64,000 nt of DNA from CBDCWA01 sp965223255 (GTDB lineage Bacteria > Pseudomonadota > Alphaproteobacteria > Rhizobiales > Hyphomicrobiaceae): positions 868,001-932,000 of the forward strand of contig CBDCWA010000002.1 of NCBI GenBank assembly GCA_965223255.1, read 5' to 3'. Positions 1 to 7,709 of the stretch are shown one piece after another. Under the pieces are notes generated by a model. That model saw nothing but the letters and a program-made list of their open reading frames with translations, made no database searches and was not told the DNA's origin. Within the stretch, counting starts at the first letter, position 1. Each line of letters opens with the position of its first letter. The position numbers and the translations under genes were made by a program.

Positions 1-92
1 GTGCTCTGGGTTTCGCTGCTCTCAACCGCGCCGCAGTAGCCGGTCGCCTTGCTACGACCAGCATAAGCTATGATTACTGGCGGGCCGATCTT

Positions 93-809
93 ATGCGAAA
101 TCGAGCTCACCTTGCGGAATTGCCGCGGCATCGTCCGCCAACAGTTGTCATTAAGAAACTGGACGCGCTACGCCAGGACAGGCGCTGGAGCTCTACGAGG
201 CAGTGCTCTGACGCCACATTGCCAAAAAGCCGCGCCTTCTGCGTCGCCTATAACGAGCTGCAAGCGGAACTTGCAACTGGACGTCAAGCGGCCAAGCTCG
301 AATCCAAAATCGAAAATCTTCGCGAAAAGCTTGCTGCTGCGTCCTCCGCAGCCAATCTTAAGCGCGGCGATCCTCAGGCTAGCCTAATCGCCGACATCAT
401 GCATATCGATATTTCCAAGATTCAAACCGGTCTGATCATTTTGATTGCAACCCTGGTTGAACTCGGCTCTGCCCTTGGAATGTTTTTGGCGACCAGTCAT
501 GGCGAGTTGCGGCGCGTTACGCGCTCGCTTTGCTCAAATGACCTACCACGATCCGATGATTCTTCACTTCGGCCACAGGGAGATATCGCCAAATTCGCGC
601 TTGCCAAGTTAGAGCAAGCTCCCGGTTCAAACTTGGATATTGCAGCACTCTTTTACGCGTATTGTACTTGGTGTGAAGCCGAAAACTTGCAGCCTATCGA
701 TCTTGCTGCATTCATCGTTTCCTTCAATCAGCTTTCGCAGTTAGTGGGGTTCAAGAACGAAGTTCGCGATGATGTTGTTACCTGCCTGGATATCGCGCTT
801 GTGGCCTAA
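93..809 (+). CDS. Hypothetical protein with coiled coil and one membrane segment
   Basis: I do not recognise this protein. The 238-residue frame has a basic N-terminal part, a charged heptad-like stretch at about residues 55-86 that could form a coiled coil, one hydrophobic segment at about 110-132, and a soluble C-terminal part with several aromatic residues and Cys. The layout resembles accessory proteins of mobile elements, but that is only an impression. The first 50 residues are Arg-rich and of low quality, so the true start may lie downstream or the gene may be the remnant of a longer one entering from the left. It stands alone; the next gene runs on the opposite strand. Confidence 0.45.
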   Translation: MRNRAHLAELPRHRPPTVVIKKLDALRQDRRWSSTRQCSDATLPKSRAFCVAYNELQAELATGRQAAKLESKIENLREKLAAASSAANLKRGDPQASLIADIMHIDISKIQTGLIILIATLVELGSALGMFLATSHGELRRVTRSLCSNDLPRSDDSSLRPQGDIAKFALAKLEQAPGSNLDIAALFYAYCTWCEAENLQPIDLAAFIVSFNQLSQLVGFKNEVRDDVVTCLDIALVA

Positions 810-1082
810 TGTGCTCACACGTTTGTCGACGAGCAAAGCACGTCACAATTGCGTTGCAGAGGAAGAAGAAATAAGCGGTGTTTGCGTCTTAGGTCGAGCA
901 ACGTCTGCTTCGGCGAGAAGCAGAACCGGGTTGCGAAATGCAAAAGCTCACTTTTGACGCGAAACGGAATTAAGACGTAGTGGCTCAGTATCAAGAATTG
1001 TTGCTGAATGAAGTATTCTGTAACATTTGGCGTATCGCAGATTGGGGATAATAGCTTCAATCACGAGCACTAGAAATTACAT

Positions 1083-2102
1083 CTAGCGTGGCTTCCACTT
1101 GGTGATTCGGTTGTTGCCATAGTCCGCGACAAACACGATGCCATCCTTCGCGATGGCAATACCAATCGGATAGTCCAGCTCGCCCGGCCCGCTGCCGTGA
1201 CGCCCGAATCTTGTCAGAAACACTCCATCAGCTGTGAACTTCTGTACTCGGTGATTGTAGAAGTCAGCAACGAATATATTGCCGTGTGGACCGACGGCGA
1301 TACTTGCAACGGTCGAAAACCAACCATTGAAGGGGCCGTGGATGTTCATCGCGAACGGGCCGCCCCATTGATGCGCCAGAGTGCCATCGCGATTGAAGCT
1401 CTGAACCCGGTCATTATAACCATCTGCCACGAAAAGCGTGCCTCGGGACGAAACACTTACATCCGTTGGGTAACTAAAAAAAGCGGTGTCAGCGCCGGTC
1501 GTCGGCGCCGTGTTTGACTCCGAGCCTTGGGCTTGTGATCGTGTATGGCCCCACTGACGAATGAATGTCCCGTCAGACGAAAGCTTCTGAACTCGATGGT
1601 TGTAAAAATCTGCTACAAATATCGCGCCACCGGGACCTACCGCCACGCCTGCAGGCGAATTAAATTCACCGGCACCTGACCCAGCCTTACCAATCAGGCG
1701 ACGTGGCGTGCCATCCAATGCGAAAACCTGGATGCGATCATTAAAGTATTCGGGGACAAACACTTCGCCGTTGCTTATGGCCAGATTCATAGGTCTGCCC
1801 AACTCTCCCAAGCTCTTGCCTGATCTGCCAAATGCACGCAAGAATGTTCCGTCAACCTCGAAGACTTGAATGCGGTCGTTTTTGGCATCGGACACAAAGA
1901 TCTGATTTCCGGCAAGAGCGATGCCGGTTGGATCATCAAACTGACCGGGAGCCATCCCTTTCTTGCCCCAGGCTGCAACGAATCTATACGCAGGTTCTTT
2001 TGGCGACGGCACAAAAGCTAACCACGACAGCGCAGTTAGAATCACAATCGAGCCAGTGATCCAACCTATGATCTTCAGGAACGTCTTCAACATGACGGTC
2101 AA
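1083..2102 (-). CDS. Membrane-anchored NHL-repeat beta-propeller protein
   Basis: Residues 8-28 are a hydrophobic anchor or uncleaved signal, followed by six NHL repeats that place a propeller in the periplasm. Each repeat ends its outer strand with an Asp/Glu-x-x-Asn-x-Arg signature: DAKNDR (72-77), EYFNDR (118-123), DFYNHR (165-170), DGYNDR (227-232), DFYNHR (280-285) and DYGNNR (327-332). NHL propellers are generally binding or scaffold domains; no catalytic residues are evident. The start is a TTG that overlaps the TGA stop of the upstream outer-membrane protein gene, suggesting translational coupling; an ATG three codons later is the alternative. It is the last gene of the merR-led leftward operon. 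A metal-related role is inferred only from that position. Confidence 0.8.
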   Translation of the reverse strand: MTVMLKTFLKIIGWITGSIVILTALSWLAFVPSPKEPAYRFVAAWGKKGMAPGQFDDPTGIALAGNQIFVSDAKNDRIQVFEVDGTFLRAFGRSGKSLGELGRPMNLAISNGEVFVPEYFNDRIQVFALDGTPRRLIGKAGSGAGEFNSPAGVAVGPGGAIFVADFYNHRVQKLSSDGTFIRQWGHTRSQAQGSESNTAPTTGADTAFFSYPTDVSVSSRGTLFVADGYNDRVQSFNRDGTLAHQWGGPFAMNIHGPFNGWFSTVASIAVGPHGNIFVADFYNHRVQKFTADGVFLTRFGRHGSGPGELDYPIGIAIAKDGIVFVADYGNNRITKWKPR

Positions 2103-3001
2103 AAATTTAAGCGGAAGCCGCCACGAACAATGTAATCGCGTTCTAACCCCGTTCCATTCAAGTTTTGCACAAGCGGCACCTGAATACCTGCTTCAATGAT
2201 GTGTCTGCGCGTGACGTATTGCAGTCCGACGAGACCCCACGATGTCGTGCCGCCAGAGTTCGGATTTACAATGCCGTTTGCGCGGCTCTTGTCGCTATGG
2301 ATCAGGTTGAGTTCTGTTACGCCGTATAGAAACCCTGTCGTTGTTTCGGTCAGTTCATAAGGCCACAGGCGATATTGCAGTGACGCGTCGAATCTGGCGA
2401 CATCGCCAAATTCGAACCCATCTGCTTTGGTGTTAGCTTGGTAACTGGCCTGCAAATCAAGTTGGTACTGTTGAGTCTGATAAGTCACGATGATACCGCC
2501 AAATGGGTCCCATGATCCCGAGCCCGGTTGCACCGTCGCCGGCAGTCGACCAAGTGAATCGCGTCTGGTGTTCGCGCCGGTCGGTGCTTCTACACCTGCA
2601 AACGGCGCAATCCGAAACGTCTCACCCGGCATGTCTTGCTTGAAGATCGTGTAGCGCCCAAAAAACCGCATGTCTCCAAGACCGCCCGCGTCTCGGGTAA
2701 CGCGCGCGCCGCCGAGGGTCGTTAGTTTTAGCTTCTTTTTGACGACAGGCAGAACGCCAAAGAGCGCAAAATCAGATGTTACACCGTAGCCAAGCACTGT
2801 CGCCGACAGCGCGACGGTTGACTCACGGTCCGCACCGCTGGGGTCGTTGGCGGATTTGTTCAATACACCTTGATGCCGAATGACATACTCTCCTTTGGCA
2901 ACCGGCAGCGCGGTATTGGTATCGAGAGGCGCCGCCTCAACTGGCAAACCAATGATCGCCCCAAGGCCAAGAATACAGAACTTCGCAGGTGTTCTTTTCA
3001 T
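2099..3001 (-). CDS. Outer-membrane beta-barrel transporter (phenol MetA-pathway-like)
   Basis: The 300-residue protein has a signal peptide of about 23 residues and alternating hydrophobic/polar strands ending in Phe, typical of an outer-membrane barrel. The pattern matches the transporter family annotated as putative MetA pathway of phenol degradation (PF13557), whose members often sit in metal or aromatic-compound clusters. The stop overlaps the start of the NHL gene, and the MerP-like gene ends 32 bases upstream, so these genes probably share one transcript starting at the merR promoter. It could offer a path for a metal or ligand across the outer membrane; that is inference from context. 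Confidence 0.7.
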   Translation of the reverse strand: MKRTPAKFCILGLGAIIGLPVEAAPLDTNTALPVAKGEYVIRHQGVLNKSANDPSGADRESTVALSATVLGYGVTSDFALFGVLPVVKKKLKLTTLGGARVTRDAGGLGDMRFFGRYTIFKQDMPGETFRIAPFAGVEAPTGANTRRDSLGRLPATVQPGSGSWDPFGGIIVTYQTQQYQLDLQASYQANTKADGFEFGDVARFDASLQYRLWPYELTETTTGFLYGVTELNLIHSDKSRANGIVNPNSGGTTSWGLVGLQYVTRRHIIEAGIQVPLVQNLNGTGLERDYIVRGGFRLNF

Positions 3002-3033
3002 CAGATTTTATGCCCCTAGTCTCCATCACAAAA

Positions 3034-3345
3034 TTAGCGAAAACTGCGCAGTGTGAAGCCAGCGTTTTTGACAGCCTGATTGGCACGCGCACGAGTGAGT
3101 TTTGCCCCGTCGTTCATGATAACTTTGACGGTCCCGGATTTGACGGAAACCGTGACGTTCTTTACGCCGCGAATGGCTCGAAGCTGTTTTTCGATGCCAT
3201 AGGCACAAAAAGGACAGGCAAGGCCATCAACTCTGAGAGTGCGTATCTCGCCCGCCCACGCTGTCACCGATGACAGCAGCAGGAGACTAGCACCGACCGC
3301 CAGTATCCAGCCTTTGAAACCTGGGGGAAATGTGATCTGCGTCAT
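3034..3345 (-). CDS. MerP-like periplasmic heavy-metal-associated (HMA) protein
   Basis: This 103-residue protein has a signal peptide of about 31 residues followed by one ferredoxin-like HMA domain. The metal-binding loop reads GLACPFCAYG, with Cys44 and Cys47, and the rest keeps the beta-alpha-beta spacing of MerP/CopZ proteins. MerP proteins bind Hg(II) in the periplasm and pass it to an inner-membrane transporter. No MerT, MerC or MerF partner is visible in this operon, so the receiver is unknown. The gene overlaps the 3' end of the thioredoxin-fold gene by 59 bases. The metal may be mercury, judging from the regulator, but the domain alone does not exclude copper. Confidence 0.82.
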   Translation of the reverse strand: MTQITFPPGFKGWILAVGASLLLLSSVTAWAGEIRTLRVDGLACPFCAYGIEKQLRAIRGVKNVTVSVKSGTVKVIMNDGAKLTRARANQAVKNAGFTLRSFR

Positions 3346-3658
3346 GACGGTTTCCTGTTTTTTCGATTAATCGTGAACCGAAGTCCAATGGTTGCAGCGG
3401 CTTTTCAGTGCTATCCTTCGTCAGCGTAGCTTCATCGATACCGCGTCCAGAGCAGCAATCAGCAAGCTTGCCATTGATCACAACAGCCGGCAGCGCGCTA
3501 ATCCTAAGCTGGCGCGCCCGATCAGCCACGATTTGATTGCTCATATCGTGAACACTGACATCGCATGAATCGCTTACCAGACGTTTGACCAACAAAACAG
3601 CGTCCCGACAAACAGCACAGTCGGCGCTGAAAATTTCAATTGTGCGTTTGGCCGCTAT
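3287..3658 (-). CDS. Thioredoxin-fold (glutaredoxin-like) protein of mercury clusters, no standard start codon
   Basis: The frame encodes a small thioredoxin-fold protein beginning KRTIEIFSADCAVCRD, with a CxxC pair near the N terminus and a second Cys pair in a DCCSGRG motif. Small proteins of this kind accompany mercury-type MerR genes. No ATG, GTG or TTG lies between the upstream in-frame stop and the CxxC motif. The expected start position, judged from family form and the AAGG stretch just upstream, is an ATA codon at 3658. Starting at the first standard codon (TTG at 3595) would remove the active-site pair. The gene is therefore either read from a rare ATA start or silenced by an ATG-to-ATA change. 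The C-terminal tail overlaps the next gene. Confidence 0.6.
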   Translation of the reverse strand: MAAKRTIEIFSADCAVCRDAVLLVKRLVSDSCDVSVHDMSNQIVADRARQLRISALPAVVINGKLADCCSGRGIDEATLTKDSTEKPLQPLDFGSRLIEKTGNRHDADHISPRFQRLDTGGRC

Positions 3659-3666
3659 CTTGCTTT

Positions 3667-4107
3667 CTACCTTCGCGATGAGTTTTGGGGTTTGGTGAAG
3701 TGCTTGGAGGTGGCGCCCATTCCGAGCGAGTCAAGAATGCTACAATCGGTGGTCGCACCCTTGCCCGGGCAAGCATCAATGAGGGCGGTCAAGGTGCGTT
3801 GCAAAGCTTTGAGCCGTTTGATTTTGGTGTCCACTTGTTCGCGTTTTTTGTTTGCTCGCTCGCGCACTGAGCTGCAATCTGCTTTCGGGTCAGCTTTTAG
3901 CGACAGAAGCTCTTGAACCTCACCGAGCGAGAAGCCAAGTTCCTGCGCCTCCCGAATGAACCGAACTCGGTCGATAGTTTCGGCAGGGTATGTTCTGAAG
4001 CCGCCACTCGCAGGCCTCAATGGCTGACTGATGAGACCTTTGCGTTCATAGAAACGGATTGTCTCCACACCAACGTTTGCATACTTTGCAAGTTCACCAA
4101 TTCGCAT
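3667..4107 (-). CDS. merR: MerR-family regulator with the mercury-type cysteine triad
   Basis: A 146-residue MerR protein: winged helix at about residues 1-70, dimerisation helix at about 75-110 and a metal-binding loop. Cys78, Cys113 and Cys122 keep the spacing (35 and 9 residues) of Cys82, Cys117 and Cys126, which bind Hg(II) in the classical regulator, so mercury sensing is likely. It is the first gene of a leftward operon and should regulate itself from the palindrome upstream, as in Gram-positive mer operons, rather than lying divergent as in Tn21-type operons. The downstream thioredoxin-fold frame begins within the 3' end of this gene. No MerA reductase is in the window. Confidence 0.88.
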   Translation of the reverse strand: MRIGELAKYANVGVETIRFYERKGLISQPLRPASGGFRTYPAETIDRVRFIREAQELGFSLGEVQELLSLKADPKADCSSVRERANKKREQVDTKIKRLKALQRTLTALIDACPGKGATTDCSILDSLGMGATSKHFTKPQNSSRR

Positions 4108-4131
4108 TCAATAACCTCTTCGTGGCAGACA

Positions 4132-4162
4132 CTATGCCAGCCGTACTATAGTACGGAGTCAA
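4132..4162 (-). promoter_or_regulatory. MerR-type operator/promoter of the merR operon
   Basis: Read leftward, a TTGACT -35 box (4157-4162) is followed by the perfect 16-bp palindrome CCGTACTATAGTACGG (4141-4156) and a GCATAG -10 box (4132-4137). The spacer is 19 bases, the long spacer of MerR-activated promoters. The arms match the GTAC-containing dyad of classical mer operators. It ends about 25 bases before the merR start, so the whole leftward operon is probably under it. Confidence 0.85.
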
Positions 4163-4224
4163 ATCTTTTTTGAAGGCTTCGATTGTTGTCGAAAGCTACC
4201 CAAAGCGGCAATTCGATGAGCACG

Positions 4225-4425
4225 TTACATTTCGGGCGGGTTCATAAGATTTGGAGTATTCGCCAAATGCCGCTCAAATTGGAGCCTCTCGACGTCTGAT
4301 TCACTGAACCGGCGTTGGTTTCCCACGGAACGCTCAGGAAGGTTCAACAAACCGACCTGCTCATAGTAGCGGATGGTTGGAACTTTGACGCCAGTTCTCC
4401 GCGACATCGCACCAATGGTAAGCAT
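4225..4425 (-). pseudogene. Truncated MerR-family regulator (winged-helix part only)
   Basis: The first 50 or so residues are a good MerR winged helix (GVKVPTIRYYEQVGLL) of the cadmium/lead/zinc-type subfamily. After the HTH the frame drifts and stops at residue 66, where about 75 more residues of dimerisation helix and metal loop would be expected. The product cannot bind metal or form a normal dimer, so I call it a remnant. It lies divergent from the methyltransferase-like gene, with a MerR-type operator between them, which was presumably its own target. Confidence 0.75.
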
Positions 4426-4438
4426 GAAAACATTCCTC

Positions 4439-4469
4439 TTGATCCTCTATCTACTAGAGGTTTTAGCCT
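4439..4469 (+). promoter_or_regulatory. MerR-family (cadmium/lead/zinc-type) operator/promoter
   Basis: Read rightward, a TTGATC -35 (4439-4444) and TAGCCT -10 (4464-4469) are separated by 19 bases holding the dyad CCTCTA, TCTAC, TAGAGG. This layout is characteristic of CadR/PbrR/ZntR-type sites. It precedes the methyltransferase-like gene, while the neighbouring regulator is truncated, so any control must come from a regulator elsewhere. Confidence 0.75.
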
Positions 4470-4503
4470 ACAGCATCGACGACAACAATCTGGAGCGTGG
4501 TGC

Positions 4504-5052
4504 ATGTTAGCAATGATTTTCTGGATCGGGGTCACTGCGGCAGTTCTCATGCTGGCGGTGCTCGGCTGGTCGATCGCATTTCCTGCGCGCCGAATTTGGC
4601 CGCCAGAGCAGTCTAGCCGGGCCCAAAAGGTCGCCGTGTGGTTGCACGCAATGCTGATCTTCGGCTGTGCGCTCATCCTAGGGCTGGCCGACTGGAACAA
4701 TCTCGGTCTTCCGTCATGGCTGCGCTGGTGCGTCGGTCTACCTCTGATAATCGCTGGAAATGTTGTCGTGTGGCTTGGCGTGACGCAGATCGGTATGGCA
4801 GCAACAAGCGGCGAAGCAACAGGACTGCGTACCGGAGGGCTTTATCGATATTCGCGAAACCCCCAATACATGGCCGACATGGTCATCCTGATCGGCTGGG
4901 CCGTTCTAAGCGCCTCATCCTGGACGCTTCCGGTCGTGCTCCTCGGGATGGCAGCGCTCGCGCTCGCACCCTTTGCAGAGGAGCGCTGGCTTGCAGACAG
5001 GTACGGCGAGGAATACGCGGACTACCGCAGCAAAGTACGGCGATATATTTGA
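4504..5052 (+). CDS. Isoprenylcysteine carboxyl methyltransferase-like membrane protein
   Basis: A 182-residue integral membrane protein with four or five hydrophobic segments and the C-terminal signature of the ICMT/PEMT-like methyltransferases: GLYRYSRNPQY followed by the EERWLADRYGEEYADY block, which bind S-adenosylmethionine in characterised relatives. The start at 4504 is chosen because the upstream frame overlaps the operator and the regulator remnant. Genes of this family are common in bacterial metal-resistance clusters beside MerR and CDF genes; their substrate there is unclear. It appears intact although both flanking partners are broken. Confidence 0.78.
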   Translation: MLAMIFWIGVTAAVLMLAVLGWSIAFPARRIWPPEQSSRAQKVAVWLHAMLIFGCALILGLADWNNLGLPSWLRWCVGLPLIIAGNVVVWLGVTQIGMAATSGEATGLRTGGLYRYSRNPQYMADMVILIGWAVLSASSWTLPVVLLGMAALALAPFAEERWLADRYGEEYADYRSKVRRYI

Positions 5053-5062
5053 GCACCATCGC

Positions 5063-5296
5063 ATGCATGGACACGATCACGGGTCGTACGGCCACAGCCA
5101 CAGGGGCAATAACGAAACGGCGATCGGCCTCGCCGCGCTATTGACCGGCAGTGTCATGGTGGCCGAGGTCGTCGGCGGATTGATCTCTGGCTCGCTCGCG
5201 CTCCTAGCTGACGCGGGGCTCATGCTGACTCCAAGAGCGATCAATCTGATGAGACTGAGACTATATTGGATGGATTACAATTCGGTACCATCCTAG
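5063..5296 (+). pseudogene. Truncated CDF (CzcD/ZitB-like) metal exporter
   Basis: The frame opens with a His-rich leader (HGHDHGSYGHSH) and the first two helices of a cation diffusion facilitator, reaching SGSLALLADAG. Where the metal-binding HMLTD helix should follow, the sequence changes to unrelated residues and stops after 77 codons; a full protein has about 300. It starts 11 bases after the methyltransferase-like gene and was presumably the effector of that module. A second CDF gene at about 14.6-15.5 kb is full length. Confidence 0.78.
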
Positions 5297-5383
5297 GTCC
5301 GCCGTCCGAGACTCACTTAATTCCAGACTTGGCCCATAGCGAATAGCGCCCAAACTTGAGAAGAAACTATATTACTTAGCTCA

Positions 5384-5872
5384 TCAGTGATGCTTCTTCT
5401 TTTTCTTCTTCCTAAAAACCTTGTGGCAGCCGCTGCAGGTCGCAGCCATTTTCTTGAAAATTGGTCCAGCACGCTCTTTTGTCAAATTGGGTTCTGATTC
5501 CATTTGACCTGCGGCGGACAACAAATCTTCCGCCAACCGTTTGAATTCCGGCCAATCCTGCCATATCGCTGGAACGGCCTCGCTCGGCCCCTTAATGCTG
5601 CCTTTCGGAAACATCATCGGCATATGACTTGCGTGACCGCCGATGACTTTTGCAGATTTCTTTGCCGTAGGCGCATCGAAATCAGTTTTGCCGCGGATCA
5701 TCTGGCCGATAACCTTCATATGCTTGCGAATGTCCTGCATCAGGTCCATCCGCTCTTTTACGATACCCTTTGCACCTTTATGAGCCATTGTCGACGTTGT
5801 TGCAGCGAGCCCAACGGCCAAAATGGCCAGCGCGGTTACTCCAAATAAACTACGTTGCAGCAGCCTTCGCAT
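5384..5872 (-). CDS. Cytochrome c' / c556 family protein
   Basis: The predicted 162-residue protein has a signal peptide (about residues 1-31) and a four-helix cytochrome c' fold, with a single C-terminal heme site CSGCH at about residues 146-150. The usual fold Met appears in the first mature helix (MDLMQDIRKHMK). The start at 5872 is preferred because it gives a clean signal peptide, whereas the longer frame adds 20 polar residues. The unusual tail is Lys-rich, ending KKKKKKHH. It is the last gene of the leftward copper cluster, suggesting periplasmic electron transfer or binding linked to copper oxidation. Confidence 0.85.
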   Translation of the reverse strand: MRRLLQRSLFGVTALAILAVGLAATTSTMAHKGAKGIVKERMDLMQDIRKHMKVIGQMIRGKTDFDAPTAKKSAKVIGGHASHMPMMFPKGSIKGPSEAVPAIWQDWPEFKRLAEDLLSAAGQMESEPNLTKERAGPIFKKMAATCSGCHKVFRKKKKKKHH

Positions 5873-5943
5873 TGCGTTCTCCCTAGGTGGATGCGCCGGA
5901 ATTAAGTCCGGCGCTATATATGGTTTGTCCAAATAGTGTAGTC

Positions 5944-6246
5944 TTATTTTGCTTTTTCCAATTTCATGATGGTCAGTTTGCCGCCAACGTCTTTGGTCTG
6001 AAACTTAATCTTATCGCCGACTTTAAGTCCCTTGATCATAGACTTTTCCTTGGCTGTGAACACCATGGTCATGGCCCCCATGTCTAGGTTAGGGATGGGC
6101 GCATGCTTGATGGTAACTTTCCCGTCTTTCTTCTTCACTTCTTTCACTTGACCGTCGACCATGGGCAGGTTCTCCGCGTTGGCGGTCAATGGCACTGCCG
6201 TTATAGAAACGACGGCTATAGCAGCAAGTATTTTGGTAAAAGTCAT
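5944..6246 (-). CDS. CusF-like periplasmic copper-binding protein
   Basis: A 100-residue protein with a 25-residue signal peptide (cleavage after ANA) and a small beta-barrel of the CusF/DUF (PF11604) type. The region KHAPIPNLDMGAMTMVF holds the His and two Met residues expected to bind Cu(I)/Ag(I) in CusF. CusF hands copper to the CusCBA efflux pump; here a TolC-like protein is encoded two genes upstream but no RND pump or membrane-fusion partner is visible. It lies between the cytochrome c' and multicopper oxidase genes on the same strand. Confidence 0.88.
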   Translation of the reverse strand: MTFTKILAAIAVVSITAVPLTANAENLPMVDGQVKEVKKKDGKVTIKHAPIPNLDMGAMTMVFTAKEKSMIKGLKVGDKIKFQTKDVGGKLTIMKLEKAK

Positions 6247-6282
6247 GCCTTTTCCTTTCGGTCTTAGATTAGGAGCTGATCT

Positions 6283-7707
6283 TCAAATCTTAATTCCATC
6301 GCGACGCAGCTCATCTGCTGTTGCTGCGCGAACCATGGTGCCTTCAGGCGGTACGTACCAACCCGGGTCGGCAAAGCCCGACACCTTGTTTCGAACCTTC
6401 AACGTCGTGACCATGCCGCCCATCCCGATGTAGCCGTGCGGGCCCTTAGCCCCTACCATCGGAATGGAGTTTTTTGGAATATCCATGTACTTGGCGTGTT
6501 TACCCATATCGGCCATGCCGTCGTGGCCCATGGTCATGTAGCTTGGCACCACTTTCTGAACCGCGTTGTCTACGACATCCGGTTTCACTCCAACCATGTT
6601 AACCAAGCCGTGGCCCATCTGATTCATGGTGTGGTGGGTCATGTGACAGTGCACAGCCCAATCGCCTGGGTTATCAGAAACAAATTCGATATTTCGCGTT
6701 TGACCGACGGCTACAAGCACGCTCGTTTCCGGCCACATGGCAGCCTCGGGTACAACGCCGCCATCCGTTTCTGTTATGCGGAAAGAATGCCCATGGACGT
6801 GGAACGGATGATGGTCCATCGCAGACAGGTTGCCGATGCGAATGCGAACACGATCATTGGTCTGGCAAACGAGGGGCGCAGTGCCCGGAAATACTTTTCC
6901 ATTAATGGTGAGTGTGTTGAACCCGGAGGGTACACTCGTATCTGGTCTGTAGGCGCCCGGTTTGATATCCATTTCGTGCAGCATTAGCGAAAAGTCGCGG
7001 TCCGGGCGTGGATGTTTTGGCTTGCGCGGATGAATAACAAACATGCCCATGAGACCCATGCCTTCTTGGGTCATGGTGTCTTTATGCGAATGGTACATGA
7101 AGGTGCCATGCTGCACGCACGGAAATTCGTACTTGAATGTCTCACCTGGCTTTATGGGCCGCTGGGTTAGACCACTCACGCCATCCATGTTGCAAGGTAG
7201 AATGAGGCCGTGCCAGTGAACACTGGTCGGCACCTTGAGCTTGTTGGTGACGTAAATACGAATTCGGTCGCCCTCAACCGCCTCGATTAGCGGACCCGAC
7301 ATTTCCTTATTGTAACCCCACACGATGGCTTTGAAGCCGGGAGCGAATTCGTGCATGATTTCTTCGGTGACGAGGTGGAAGATTTTTACGCCATCTACGA
7401 TCTTGAACGGCAGTGTGGTCCCGTTCGGTTTGTCGACAGGCGTATAGTCCTTTCCTGGTGCGCCCGGCGGGTAAGTTCCATCAGGATCTACGGTACGTGC
7501 ATACCAATCATTACCTTTGGGCGTGACATAGCTGCTCGCAGGAGCCGTCTTCATCTTCGCAACAGGTTTAGATTTTGCAGGACCATGACCTTTATGCCCG
7601 GCATGACCTTGCGCGACAGCATCTCTTGAAGCTGCGGCTGCGCCAGCGACAACCGCTCCCGATGCTGCAAGGAACGTTCGTCGTGTCAGATTATTGGACT
7701 TAGCCAT
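6283..7707 (-). CDS. Tat-exported multicopper oxidase (copper tolerance type)
   Basis: The 474-residue protein begins with a twin-arginine signal (RRTFLAASG) and a His/Lys-rich linker (HAGHKGHG). All four copper motifs are present: HWHG (164-167), HSH (206-208), HPFHVHGH (300-307) and HCHMTHH (353-359), the last followed by Met at the expected type-1 position. These ligate the trinuclear and blue copper centres. Family members oxidise Cu(I) to less toxic Cu(II) in the periplasm. The C-terminal part adds a Met/His-containing stretch. The gene starts two bases from the end of the TolC-like gene, so they form one transcript. Confidence 0.9.
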   Translation of the reverse strand: MAKSNNLTRRTFLAASGAVVAGAAAASRDAVAQGHAGHKGHGPAKSKPVAKMKTAPASSYVTPKGNDWYARTVDPDGTYPPGAPGKDYTPVDKPNGTTLPFKIVDGVKIFHLVTEEIMHEFAPGFKAIVWGYNKEMSGPLIEAVEGDRIRIYVTNKLKVPTSVHWHGLILPCNMDGVSGLTQRPIKPGETFKYEFPCVQHGTFMYHSHKDTMTQEGMGLMGMFVIHPRKPKHPRPDRDFSLMLHEMDIKPGAYRPDTSVPSGFNTLTINGKVFPGTAPLVCQTNDRVRIRIGNLSAMDHHPFHVHGHSFRITETDGGVVPEAAMWPETSVLVAVGQTRNIEFVSDNPGDWAVHCHMTHHTMNQMGHGLVNMVGVKPDVVDNAVQKVVPSYMTMGHDGMADMGKHAKYMDIPKNSIPMVGAKGPHGYIGMGGMVTTLKVRNKVSGFADPGWYVPPEGTMVRAATADELRRDGIKI

Positions 7708-7709
7708 CG

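Noticed and set aside
815..1060. Minus-strand 81-codon frame
   Set aside because: No recognisable features, low-quality sequence and no ribosome binding site; probably chance.
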